From positions 2,046,001-2,110,000 of the forward strand of contig NC_065918.1 of the NCBI RefSeq assembly GCF_905147045.1: 64,000 nt of DNA, read 5' to 3'. This DNA comes from Nymphalis io. Its lineage: Eukaryota; Arthropoda; Insecta; Lepidoptera; Nymphalidae. Below, piece after piece: positions 24,548-34,689 of this stretch; position 1 is the first letter of the stretch; every line of letters begins with the position of its first letter. A program made the translations under genes and the position numbers. Under the pieces are notes generated by a model that saw only the letters and a list, made by a program, of their open reading frames with translations, made no database searches and had not been told where the DNA came from.

Positions 24548-25573
24548 CCTAGTTCAGTTGTCACCGGTTGCCTTCGTTCCTGTATCATCTTTTTACGGTT
24601 CTTTATCAGTGATAAACTTGGTTCCGGTGCCGTTGTTCGACTTCTGTCCGGTGTCATCGCTCGATTTCGTCAGCTTTAATCGGTAGACTCTGTATAGGTT
24701 CAATCGATTGATTTCGTTATGATGTAAAGAGTCCACTCCGTTTAAATGCAACTGGTAGAATTCGTATAGGTGTAACCGGTGAATATTATTCAAATGTGCC
24801 TGGTAGACGGCGTTCATTTGTATCCGATCGACTTCGTTGAGATTTAAACGGGAGGCTTCGTACAGGTGTAGTCGGTCGGCTTCAGCCAGGCGTACACGGA
24901 AAACATTGTTCAGTTGTATCAAGTCGACATCGTTCTGACGTAAATTATAGATTTCGTTCAGGTGTAACTGATTAACTTCGTTCAAGTGTAACCTGTACAC
25001 TTTGTTAAGGTGTAACCGGTCGGCATCGTTCGTGCGTGACCGGCTGATTTCGTTCAGATGTAATCGGTCAATTTCGTTCCGGTATAAACGATAAAATTCG
25101 TTCAGGCTTGCCCAGTAGACTTCGTTCTGGTTTAAACGATTGACTTCGTACTGACATAACAGGAATAGTTCATTCATGTGTAGCCGGTAGACTGTGTTCA
25201 TGTGTACTCGGTCTACTTCGTTTAGGAGTAAAAGGTAGATTTTTTTCAGTTGCGACTGGGCGACTTCGTTCAGGTTCATCCGGCCGACTGCGCTCTGATG
25301 TATCCGGTTGACGTCATTCAGATAATACTGGTAGACTCCGTTGACATGAAGCCGGTCGATTTCGTTCGCGTGTACCCGGTATATTTCATTCATGTGTAGC
25401 CAGTAAATTGCATTCAGGTGTGAACGGTATACGACGTTTATATGTAATCTGTATAATTCATTCATTTTTAATTAGTAGACTTCTTGCAGGTGTAACTAAT
25501 AGAGTTTGTGCAGGTGAAACCGGTTGATTTCGTTCAGGAGTAAATGATAGACTTCGTTCAGGATAGTCTGAGA
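24548..25573. repeat. 24-bp tandem array (about 40 units)
   Basis: The plus-strand consensus is close to tgtaaccggtagacttcgtt followed by cagg. Between about 24710 and 25570 more than 30 units follow one another without insertion or deletion, although single units differ from the consensus at several positions. The left end (24548-24700) is more decayed, with altered spacing. Confidence 0.9.
24593..25465 (-). CDS. Octapeptide-repeat open frame, unknown function
   Basis: A 290-codon minus-strand frame runs through the 24-bp array. Because the unit is a multiple of three, it encodes about 33 octapeptides close to LNEVYRLH (variants NEIDRLHL, NEVNRLNQ), followed by a non-repetitive hydrophilic tail (DDTGQKSNNGTGTKF). 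Hydrophobic residues recur at positions 1, 4 and 7 of the octad. No stop interrupts the 33 diverged units, whereas the two units just upstream of the ATG carry in-frame TAA and TAG. No signal peptide, membrane segment, splice context or known domain is visible. It may be a real repeat protein, an exon, or a chance open frame in a minisatellite. I do not recognise a family. Confidence 0.35.
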   Translation of the reverse strand: MNELYRLHINVVYRSHLNAIYWLHMNEIYRVHANEIDRLHVNGVYQYYLNDVNRIHQSAVGRMNLNEVAQSQLKKIYLLLLNEVDRVHMNTVYRLHMNELFLLCQYEVNRLNQNEVYWASLNEFYRLYRNEIDRLHLNEISRSRTNDADRLHLNKVYRLHLNEVNQLHLNEIYNLRQNDVDLIQLNNVFRVRLAEADRLHLYEASRLNLNEVDRIQMNAVYQAHLNNIHRLHLYEFYQLHLNGVDSLHHNEINRLNLYRVYRLKLTKSSDDTGQKSNNGTGTKFITDKEP

Positions 25574-25723
25574 GTCATGAAAATGTAAGAATTCTATGTT
25601 TAATAAGAGGCAAAGTAAGAATACATACGCATTTTTATTTAAACATAATTGCTAAGCCGTAAGTTTTAAAAAACTGTCCAAAAACGCCGATAATAATCAA
25701 AATGGAACATGAAATACGACGTT

Positions 25724-25987
25724 GACGAGCCGGTTGGCGTGGTTGGTAGGTACTTGCCGCCGAAGGTTGTGGGTTCGATTCCCACCCAGGACCGATATTT
25801 GTGTGCATGAACATGTCTGTTTGTTCTGAGTCTGGGTGTAATTATCTATATAAGTATGTATTTACAAAAGAAAAGTAGTATATGTAGTATATCAGTTGTC
25901 TGGTTGCCATAGCACAAGCTTTGTACAAGATTAATTTGGGATCAGATGGCCGTGTGTGAAAAATGTTCCAGGATATTTAAAAAAAAA
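25724..25987 (+). mobile_element. tRNA-derived SINE, family D
   Basis: It begins with a tRNA-like head: A-box region tggcgtggttggtaggtact and B-box gggttcgattcccaccc. The body is common in lepidopteran DNA (ctgagtctgggtgtaattat; gggatcagatggccgtgtgt), and it ends with an A-run at 25978-25987. A functional tRNA gene is excluded because the ends do not form an acceptor stem. Confidence 0.8.
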
Positions 25988-28940
25988 ATACCATCAGCAA
26001 AGTCGGCATATATAAATTTAAATTATCTTTTCAATATTTATTTGTTCAGATATTGTTTTGTAAACAAGCTCAAATATATAGGTCACTAGTCAGGCGTCCG
26101 TTGAAGAAGGGCATAGCGCAGGACTACAATGATCGATTTATATAAATCCAGGTGCATACATTTCTATAAACGTGCGTAATTTATAAGCTCCGATTGAAAT
26201 GTTAAAATGGGAATACATTTTTTTTGCAATATCTTATATAAATATATCAATTTTACTAATTAATTTATACTTGAATAAAGTAATCAATTGTTTTTCTTTA
26301 TATGGTTTAATAAGGAGTGACTGAGTAGCAAAAAATATATACAAATTAATATATCATCACATAAGTGTGTCGCATAATTACTAACAGAATGGAACCGAGG
26401 AGGTCACAATCTTTTCACTTTAACGCCCATCCTTTCTACCGCTTAAGAAAAAAATCATAAATTTTCCCTAGGCACCAGGCAAAACACATCAGAAGCAGCA
26501 CCGGTTCTAGTCCTTCTGAAGCGTTAAGCAATATTTTTTTCGGTGCACCTCGGTTCAACAATAGATCGATATTTAAAAATGTTTTTTTTAAACTGAGTGA
26601 CTTTCAAATGTAATCAAGGTCATTTAATCTCTCTAAAAATTCACTAATTTCATATTCATAACTCATTTCAACAACACATTCATAACTCCAAAAGACCACA
26701 ATATTGTCTAATCAAATCAAAAGAGAAGTAAATAAAACAACGAAATAAAAATTAAAGAATATAAAAAAAACCTTAGGTTTCATATTTACACATTCATAGT
26801 AAACTAACAAATAACTTTGCTATATTATGCACTTCAAACATTTATTGAAGAATATAACACTATTTTTAATACTACATTATTGCACTTAACTTCTTATAAG
26901 GATATATTGGTAATTTTACTTACATTTTCCGTCAACAGCTACGCCGCCATTCAAAAGGTTGATTTTCACTGAAAAATAAATACAGCATAAATATTCTAGA
27001 CCCATAATATTTTAGAATTTTAATGTCAAAGTTGGCACTATGCTATGAACATTTGTTTTAAAACTATCATTATTATTAGAATAAATAAAAACTAGGGAAA
27101 ACGCTAAGAATTGTAATGATCTGTGAGTTATATTTATTTAAAAGGATAAATTTTATTTTATTGTTCTGAACGTGTGATTCTGTGTGAAGGTGGTTTGAAC
27201 ACCTTTGTTTATTTTTTTTTTATTTGAGTAAAATAAATTGTTGTGTAATTGTTTATTTTCTTGTTTGTTTATTACACTTTCACTTCTTCTACTCAACCAT
27301 TACCATTACCATGAAATTTCAACAGATTGTCAGGGATACTAAAAAGACATAGGCTACCGTTACGTCAACCTTTGCCTTTTTGGGGGTAGGTGTTGCCCTT
27401 CACACTAGGGCAAATCCGCAAAAACTATTACTAATATAATATAGCTAAAGAGTTTTTGTTAGTTTTTTTTGGTCGCGCGCTAACCACTGACACTACCAGT
27501 GAGATTGGAACAAAGTTTTGCAAGCAATCAATGATAAAAACTGTACAAATGACACAAAACATCCACTAATTATAAATAATGAAAATAGATACTCGAAAAA
27601 ACATACTAATCCTTACGGTTTTGGAAATCTGGAATGAAATACTACCACGACCTAACGGTGGATAAATAAATATAACCGCATTTCCGTTTTATTGAAATAA
27701 AACGCAAATGCAGAGAACATTTTGTAAATAAGCAAATAGAAATGGGGTCGATTGAATGATTACTATGTTTACTTAGCCATTAGCTGGAAATTTATCCGTA
27801 CAATATGATCGATGCTAAATAAGTACTTACTATTTATTAGGAAAATGTATTGATTACATTTTTTGTGTTGAGGAGTAATAGTTGAATTGAGGAACCCCAA
27901 ATCTGTATATTATAATATGCTTACTTTTAAGGGTGTAAAGTTTTTTATAATTTTGTAATATAACCTTGAGTATGTTAGACGTTTCTGCTTTTATCTGAAA
28001 ACATTTTCTCATGTTGGTTATTTGTGTGTTGTGCAGATTTTGAAAATTAAGGATACCTAAGGTAAAGCAACACCAAAGCCTGTCTGTCTTTGTGCACAGG
28101 CTGCAGGTAACGCTTTCTGTTTTTGATCATGAGGTAAAAGCTGTTTCAGGTCATTTTTTGATAATAAAAATACTATGGGCAAGAATTAAATATTATATTA
28201 ATGTGGATATACTTAAGAAGGATATTGCTATTGACACAGCTGAATACTGTGTTGTTCGTTTGTTTGAGACATTTGTTTAGGTATAAAAGTAAGTTGTTGA
28301 ATTATAAATTTAAAAAATTACTTTATTTTATTTGTTATAATATTAATTTTGGACGTTATCATTATTAAGTAGTTCTAAGTGTATCTTTTTTAAATTATTT
28401 ATTTTGGTTATAGTGTGTTGTGTACTATAATTAATTATTATTTACGTTCGATCTCATATTATAATGTCTAATTTCAATAGCAACCATGTGTTTAAGTTTT
28501 TCTAGGCGTCTAACATCTATTAGTTTGTTATTAACAATTATTACCCTACTTTGGTTGGCTGCTCTTTGTTCACTTACATGTATCAAATGAGGAAAATGCA
28601 GATCTTGTATTTTTCTATAAGCTGCTAAAGTTGTTTTATAGTTATTTCTCATTTAATTGTTAAGACAATTCATTGTCTTAATTGTGATAAAGGGCTTAAG
28701 TCTTTTGTTGATACCTAAACATTTTGAGATTGGCTAAAATATTTTCTTTGTTGTGCACTGTGTTTCTTTGTCAGTTTTGTGTATTTAGTTACTTGTTGTC
28801 TGTTGTTTATAGGATGCTTAAGTAGATTTTAGCTTTACTTTGTAAAGCGTTTTACAATTAAAATTTTATTATAGCTCTACGTTGGTCTCCTAGTCTTTAC
28901 TTACACTTGCATTAACCTATTCTCATGCAATTTAATATAT
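25988..28940. other. AT-rich intergenic or intronic region
   Basis: Nearly 3 kb without a convincing gene. One exon-like segment at 26924-26968 on the minus strand has a strong acceptor and donor and is treated under findings. Confidence 0.4.
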
Positions 28941-28944
28941 AGTA

Positions 28945-29674
28945 AGAGATCTAGAACTTTAAACATCTCTTCAGAATTAGATGACAATGCAATATACAAT
29001 TAACCTACTCTCTAGTCTGTACGTGCGTTTATATGCCACTATAGACATTTTTTTTTTCAATTTTAAACTTACTTACTGGTGAGCTAGAGAAAGTTAAAAC
29101 ATTGAATATAGCACAGAACTAGATAATAATTCAAAATTAACTAGCTCTTCTGTCCATCTGTATTGTTTGTTCGCTACATCTTATTCACTCGATTTTAAGC
29201 TAACATCCCGATGAGCTAGAGACTTGTAGCTTTAAATATATTTCAATACCAGATGACAATGCAATATCAACTCAATCTCTTGTCTCTCTTTATTAGTTGT
29301 TCGCTACGGCTTAGTCACTCGAATTAAACTTATTTCCCGATTAGCTAAAGACTTAAAACTTTGAACACGGTTTAGAGCTAGTTAATAATGCAAAATTAAC
29401 TCATTCTATTGTCTGTCTGGTCGCTATAGCTTATTCATTCTTAATGAAAGTTTCTACCCGATGAGCTAGAGACTTGAAATTTTAAAAATCTCTAGACTAG
29501 ATGAGAATATAATACTTACTGTTGAGTAAATGTACATAGAGTTGTCTCTTGTCTGTCTGCATGTTCGTTTTTTCGCTTAAAATTTTTTTCTTGAGCTTAA
29601 GCAAACTTTCAAATGAGCTAGAAACTTGAAATTTTGAACATATTTGAGAACTAGAAGAGAATGCAATATTATAA
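28945..29674. repeat. Diverged satellite-like tandem repeat, left part
   Basis: Five or six decayed copies of a 120-150 bp unit, marked by gatgagctagagacttg (near 29078, 29210, 29339, 29459 and 29612) followed by an agatgacaatgcaatat block and a tctgtctgtttgttcgctac block. It resumes after the inserted transposon at 30696. Confidence 0.7.
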
Positions 29675-30695
29675 TACCCGTCAATAAATATTGCACATCG
29701 ACCACTAAAAAGAGATAATCGACTAATTTCGACTCTGTAGAGAGTTATCTCCATCGCACGAAACACTAACAGCCCGGTATCTTTTAGGAGTTGTTAAAAC
29801 AGTTATGAGTTTCTGTGTAATTGAATAAAATACACCAATTAATTCTAAAAGTACTGTCTTTAGATTATGGAAAAATAAAATAAAATGATCATTTTTGTAT
29901 CATGTTAATGTAATTTTTCGAAAGTTACAGATGTAGTCTACATAACAAACACCATTATACCTTTTGTTAAAATGACACATTCTAATAGAAACTATTAATC
30001 ATTTTAATTCTCAATTTCACGATGTGTGCTCCCAATGAAGTCAATATCATTGTCACTATCAGCTGTATTTATCACAAGTCTATCAGTGTAATTATCTAAA
30101 TCGTGTTGAATTATTCGATATTCATTTTCACATTTGATCCCGTGATTTTTACTGTAGTCAAATTCATATCCATGTTTCTAGCGGCTACATAGCCTTTTAG
30201 TTGAGACCATATATTTTCAATTGAATTAAAATCCGGATGATATGGTGGCAATCGCAACACAATGTGTACATGTTCATCAAATACCGTGTCCACGAAAAAC
30301 TCTGTAAACCTCTGCTTGTGATAGGATTGACATATAAAATCGTAAATCTGAGTTTTCATCAATTTTGAGTCGCCTGGAATTTGGTTTCTGAATGAAATGG
30401 TGTTTGAATTGGGGGGTCTTTCAAGAAATTTCTTGTGATTCGTAATGTGTTCTGTTCTAACAAAACAACTCACTAAAATGCCATCGTACAACTTAAAATT
30501 ATTAAAAGTTAGGGGTTTTACAACTTTATATATTATTTTTTTAATAAGACACGACCACACTCTACTGCAGTTGAACAATGACTGGAAAACATCACATAGG
30601 TAGTGAGCGACACACATAACGCTCTACGAAGGCGAAATTAGACTTAATAGATTGTCTCTTTTGAAAGGTCGATATGCCATATTTATTGACGGGTA
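29675..30695 (-). mobile_element. Tc1/mariner-like transposon with long TIRs
   Basis: The left end (tacccgtcaataaatattgc) and right end (on the minus strand tacccgtcaataaatatggc) are inverted repeats that stay alignable for about 47 bp with few mismatches. Flanking TA or TATA on both sides fits a TA target duplication. The element is 1.02 kb and carries a truncated transposase on the minus strand. Confidence 0.8.
30111..30617 (-). pseudogene. Transposase remnant (DDE_3-like)
   Basis: A 168-codon frame. Its C-terminal half contains the family signature LPPYHPDFNSIENIWSQLKG, with the last catalytic glutamate (the E of IENIW), followed by YVAARNMD. It is about half the usual length of 340-350 residues. 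No DNA-binding helix-turn-helix fits in the roughly 80 bp between the ORF start and the right TIR, so the N-terminus is deleted. Probably immobile unless supplied with transposase in trans. Confidence 0.75.
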
Positions 30696-30790
30696 CTATA
30701 AATCATTCACATTTCCGTCTATACGTTTGTTTGTTTGTTCGCTAGAAACTTTTTAATTGCTTATAAGCTAAATTGCTTTCGGTGATGTGA
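30696..30790. repeat. Diverged satellite repeat, right part
   Basis: After the right TIR the sequence returns to ccgtctatacgtttgtttgt, then ttcgctagaaac, the same kind of block as in the array left of the transposon. Confidence 0.5.
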
Positions 30791-31411
30791 ATAGAAACTA
30801 GTGTTTAAAATCGATTACCAAATTTCACAACAAACTTAAATAATCAAATAAAAAAATATATACCGTTTTCAAATGGACCAAAAAGTATACAATCATTTTT
30901 TGACCTATAGAGATTTAGGTATAGTCCCTAAACTGATTTCTCGAACTATATTGATTCTTACAATTTACTTTTAAGTTAATCGAGAAAAAATATTATTCTT
31001 ATAATAATGTTAGTTATGAAAAATACATTTTTATAACTAAAAACGATATGATAACATTGTTAACGAAATTATAAAAAAAAACATCTTGAGATCCACGCCT
31101 TTATCTTTAATTTGTTCAACAAAACAAAATCAATTAAGCCAAAGCTGCAAGCATGTTGTTTCCATTAGCACCACAACAGGTCTACCACCCCACAACAGCT
31201 CCATCACCAGGTCAATTAGTCCTTCGTTATCATTAGAACTGAATTTGTTTCGTTAAAAACAACCAAATGAGTTATGCGAGTACTGTGTGTTTTGCTAGAA
31301 GCACTTTAACAGTTCAATTTGCCACGTCGAGTCCTTTCATAAGCCACACACATAGAAGATTATGAGCCACCTGTTGTCGTCACAATCATTTCGGCTCGGT
31401 AAAAATATTTA
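30791..31411. other. AT-rich stretch, no gene seen
   Basis: No credible open frame. A modestly GC-richer part (31140-31400) holds no recognised domain. Confidence 0.4.
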
Positions 31412-33200
31412 TTTATTTATTTAAGATTCACCAGTGGTAAATACATCAACACGTACAAAGGTATACAATTTTAATACAATTTAAAACTAAATGCATTACC
31501 TATTAAGGTGAATACCACTTGCAAAGATAAAGTTGGAGATGACAAACTTATAAATAATTAATTGTTAGTAAATCAAGGTTAAAAATGACAAGAATTAACA
31601 ATAATAGTAAAATAATAAAATACAAATATAAACAAAATAAATTAGTTAGCTGACAATTTTGACAATATTTTTTGTGAAACTTATTTGATGGGTCTCCAAA
31701 AGGGTCTAAAACAGCACTGTGCTCATTCAAAATCCCACATAAGCGAGATACAGGTGAATTGCTTCCTAAAACAGTTTTGCGGAAAGGTCTTACTAATGGT
31801 GTTATTGGTTTACGTGGATATCTAATGGGAACATTCAATTTAACTTTTGATATCAAAAACGAGTTATCATAGTTGTTGTTAAGTGTTTTATAAAGAAATT
31901 TTAAATCCAACAAATCCCTCCGATCACTTAGTGAAAGAATTTTGAAAAATTCCAATCTTTTTTTGTAAGAAGGAAGTATTTTCCCTTTACCTAACGAGAA
32001 AGTAAGATGATAAAGAAAACGTTTCTGTATCCTCTCAAGTCTTAGGCAGTGTGTTGCATAATGTGGCCTCCAAACAACGCTTCCGTATTCCAGTATACTC
32101 CTGACTAAGCTATTAAATAAAATAATTTTTGTTCTAGGATTTCGAAATAATCTTCCATTTCTAATTACAAAACCCAACATTTTCGAGGCACGGCTAATTA
32201 CACCATCAATATGAGGTATGAAAGTTAGTTTTTTGTCGAAGATTACTCCCAGGTCTGAAATTCTGTCCACAGATTTAATAGGGGCACCAGCTATGTAATA
32301 ATTCGTTTGAAATTCTTTTAAACTCCTGGTGAATGATATCCATGAACATTTTACTGAATTAAGTCTCATGCCGTTATCATTACACCAATGGTATAATCTT
32401 GTCAGATCATCTTGTAAAAGAATAGTGTCATTTGGTTCTTCAATCATTTTAAGAAGTTTGACATCGTCAGCATACAGAAATGGTGTAGAATATTTAAAAC
32501 AATTAGGCAGATCGTTTATGAATATATTGAAGAGCAGCGGACCCAGGTGTGACCCTTGTGGGACTCCAGATTTTACATCGCATTCAACCGATTCATAACC
32601 GCCGGCAACAACATAAAAATGTCTTTCTGTAAGATATGATGCTAGAAATCTCAGTAAAGATCCGACAATACCATAATTGGACAACTTCAAGACTAGTACT
32701 GAACATGGAACCAGGTCAAATGCTTTACTTAAGTCTGTGTAGATAACATCCACTCTCTTGTTCCTATCAACAGATTCAAATAAGATTTCGGAGTAATTTA
32801 CTAGATTTGTGCATGTAGATCTACCGGCTATGAAGCCATGCTGGTGGGTACTAAGAAAACATTTAACATGACTGTAAATATATGGATATATTAGAGACTC
32901 CAACACCTTACCAAAGATAGAAAGGATTGAAATAGGCCTATAGTTTTTTACATAATTTTTTTCTCCACTTTTGAAAATAGGGACTACTTTCGCAGTTTTC
33001 CACTTAGAAGGAAATATTCCGGTGACTAATGCTTTGTTAAAAATAATTGTTAGTGGTACAGCAAGACTTTGGGCACAGTTTATAATAAAATTAGGCGGAA
33101 TATTGTCAGATCCAGCACCTCTATTTATATCTAAATTCTTTAATTTAGTAATGACTTCGGATTCATCATATTGATTTATCATGCAATCAATACGAAAATA
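31412..33200 (-). mobile_element. 5'-truncated LINE (CR1/jockey-like)
   Basis: Contains a long intact RT frame and, on the minus strand, a 3' UTR ending in a (TAAA)n tail at about 31412-31430. Sequence above 33200 is not coding, so the copy lacks the endonuclease domain. A related 3' tail is at 8.2-8.45 kb. Confidence 0.85.
31548..33182 (-). CDS. LINE reverse transcriptase, 544 aa
   Basis: The frame starts at the RT fingers region (DINRGAGSDNIPPNFI; WKTAKVVPIFKSGEKNYVKN; YRPISILSIFGKVLE). It contains motif A (YTDLSKAFDLV), motif B (SGVPQGSHLGPLLFNIFIND) and motif C (FLYADDVKLLK) with both catalytic aspartates, then thumb and C-terminal segments (ILEYGSVVWRPHYATHCLR; RLERIQKRFLYHLTF). No stops or frameshifts interrupt it, which suggests a recent insertion. 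The apurinic-endonuclease domain that normally precedes RT is missing. It looks like CR1/jockey-group ORF2. The C-terminal hydrophobic run comes from read-through into AT-rich 3' sequence and may not be conserved. Confidence 0.9.
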   Translation of the reverse strand: MINQYDESEVITKLKNLDINRGAGSDNIPPNFIINCAQSLAVPLTIIFNKALVTGIFPSKWKTAKVVPIFKSGEKNYVKNYRPISILSIFGKVLESLIYPYIYSHVKCFLSTHQHGFIAGRSTCTNLVNYSEILFESVDRNKRVDVIYTDLSKAFDLVPCSVLVLKLSNYGIVGSLLRFLASYLTERHFYVVAGGYESVECDVKSGVPQGSHLGPLLFNIFINDLPNCFKYSTPFLYADDVKLLKMIEEPNDTILLQDDLTRLYHWCNDNGMRLNSVKCSWISFTRSLKEFQTNYYIAGAPIKSVDRISDLGVIFDKKLTFIPHIDGVISRASKMLGFVIRNGRLFRNPRTKIILFNSLVRSILEYGSVVWRPHYATHCLRLERIQKRFLYHLTFSLGKGKILPSYKKRLEFFKILSLSDRRDLLDLKFLYKTLNNNYDNSFLISKVKLNVPIRYPRKPITPLVRPFRKTVLGSNSPVSRLCGILNEHSAVLDPFGDPSNKFHKKYCQNCQLTNLFCLYLYFIILLLLLILVIFNLDLLTINYL

Positions 33201-33816
33201 AATTCTAAATTTTGGTTATAATTTAGGTTAAACTCGACTTCCTAGATATATTTACATAAAAATAAGGTGTTTAAAAAATTAAATCAATTGAATTATCATT
33301 AATCAATCTCCTTCGTCAGGCGAATGAACAAGGAATGGCTGTGATTGTGATTTTAAGACATTAATGACATTATAATTGAGCCATTTTCAAACAAACAGCA
33401 AAACACGACCTAATTAAAAACAAAAGTTACTACCGTAGTACGACCATTAGCTACGTATCCACAGTATGTAATACAAAGATCAGGAAAAATAAAACATAAA
33501 TACATATGTGTACAGGCACTGGAGATATGGCTACTTAGATCACATAGCTGTTAGCTGGTAGCATATTACTTGTTGCTAAATACCTTCTTGTAACAGATAA
33601 ATAAAAAATTTAAAGAAGGGTTGAAAGCGTAAGTCGAAGTGTTAATAAGGTAAGATATCTCATCGAACTCTGTAGACTTTTAAAAATGAGGATTAGTTAC
33701 TGTTTCGTGTTTTAATAAGACTGTACGATATGACACGCAACAAAAAAAAATGCTATATTCATACTTTTTCAATTTATTTGACTAAAGTAAATCAAAAATA
33801 GCGTTGATTTCCAAAG
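33201..33816. other. AT-rich stretch between LINE and unknown gene
   Basis: Nothing recognised. It may include 3' UTR of the minus-strand gene ending at 33817. Confidence 0.4.
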
Positions 33817-34689
33817 TCAAATACTTGTTTCTATACTTCCTAGATCTTGACGTGAAGATGAAACTATTCGAGGTAAGTTTTTGGTGGTAAAAACACCACA
33901 TAGCCGCTCAATGTCTTGCAATTGTCGAAGTTGGCGCAAAACGAGGCGTACGTGCGAGTTGCGAAGCGTACGTAAATCTTTGACCCATTTCTCCTCACAC
34001 TCCATGCAACTTTCAGCTAAAAGAAAAGCATATTAAGTATAATTATTATGAATTAAATGTAAGAAAATAATTGACTATGGTTATTTAAAAATATAATTAT
34101 ACCACTGGAACTTGAACTGATGCACTCGTTATTTACGTGTCTGCAATCATATTTGTAAATAATTATTTTAGGTATTAAATATACAATTTCATAAATGTAC
34201 TTAGTTTTTTAAGCCCAAATGGATAAAAATCTCCCCAATTAAAAACTGACCTATTCATTGCAGCTACGAGTCCAGTTTGTATTGCAACGTTTTGGGTTAG
34301 GATATGGACTGAGGACCCGACCGAGACTGTGTTAACGGACGTGTGAGCCACAACTTTATGAACAACTGACTTAATAACCAATTGTAACACATGTTGAGCT
34401 ATTATCTTGCCTTCGTCAATCATTACCTGTCAGAAATTAATGTAACTATCAGATATAAAATAATTTTTAATGTGTTTACTCATGTTTGATTATATTATGC
34501 GGTCTATTTTCTACTGTATCGATTAAAAACACTGTAATGAGTATACTAACTTTTGGTTTCTGACCGAAACCTTTAGATTTATGAGATAAACTGGAAATTG
34601 AAAGAAGATATAGCGGCGCTGATGGCGGATATACAGAATAGTACGCAACCTTATTGCAAAAGCCAGGAAAAGGGACATTATTGCTGCTC
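33817..34689 (-). CDS. Unidentified gene, three 3' exons
   Basis: Three minus-strand exons have good junctions and matching phases: 34689-34551 (acceptor ttttag, donor gttagt), 34426-34251 (acceptor tgacag, donor gtcagt) and 34009-33817 (acceptor gaaag, stop at 33819-33817). Joined they give about 169 residues. The chain includes KVMIDEGKIIAQHVLQLVIK, VNTVSVGSSVHILTQNVAIQ, MNRSCMECEEKWVKDL and RTLRNSHVRLVLRQLRQLQD. The second exon is hydrophobic but not clearly transmembrane; the last is basic and helical. The first exon begins mid-codon, so there must be upstream exons that I did not find. I do not recognise the protein. Phase agreement at both junctions argues against chance. The acceptor of the last exon was chosen because the stronger ttttag site 7 bp upstream gives an immediate stop. 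Confidence 0.5.

Noticed and set aside
25728..25793. tRNA gene
   Set aside because: A- and B-box-like motifs are present, but the ends do not pair into an acceptor stem and the sequence continues into a SINE body with an A-tail.
28945..29674. CRISPR-like spaced repeats
   Set aside because: Units are 120-150 bp, strongly diverged and without constant-length spacers, in a eukaryotic genome.
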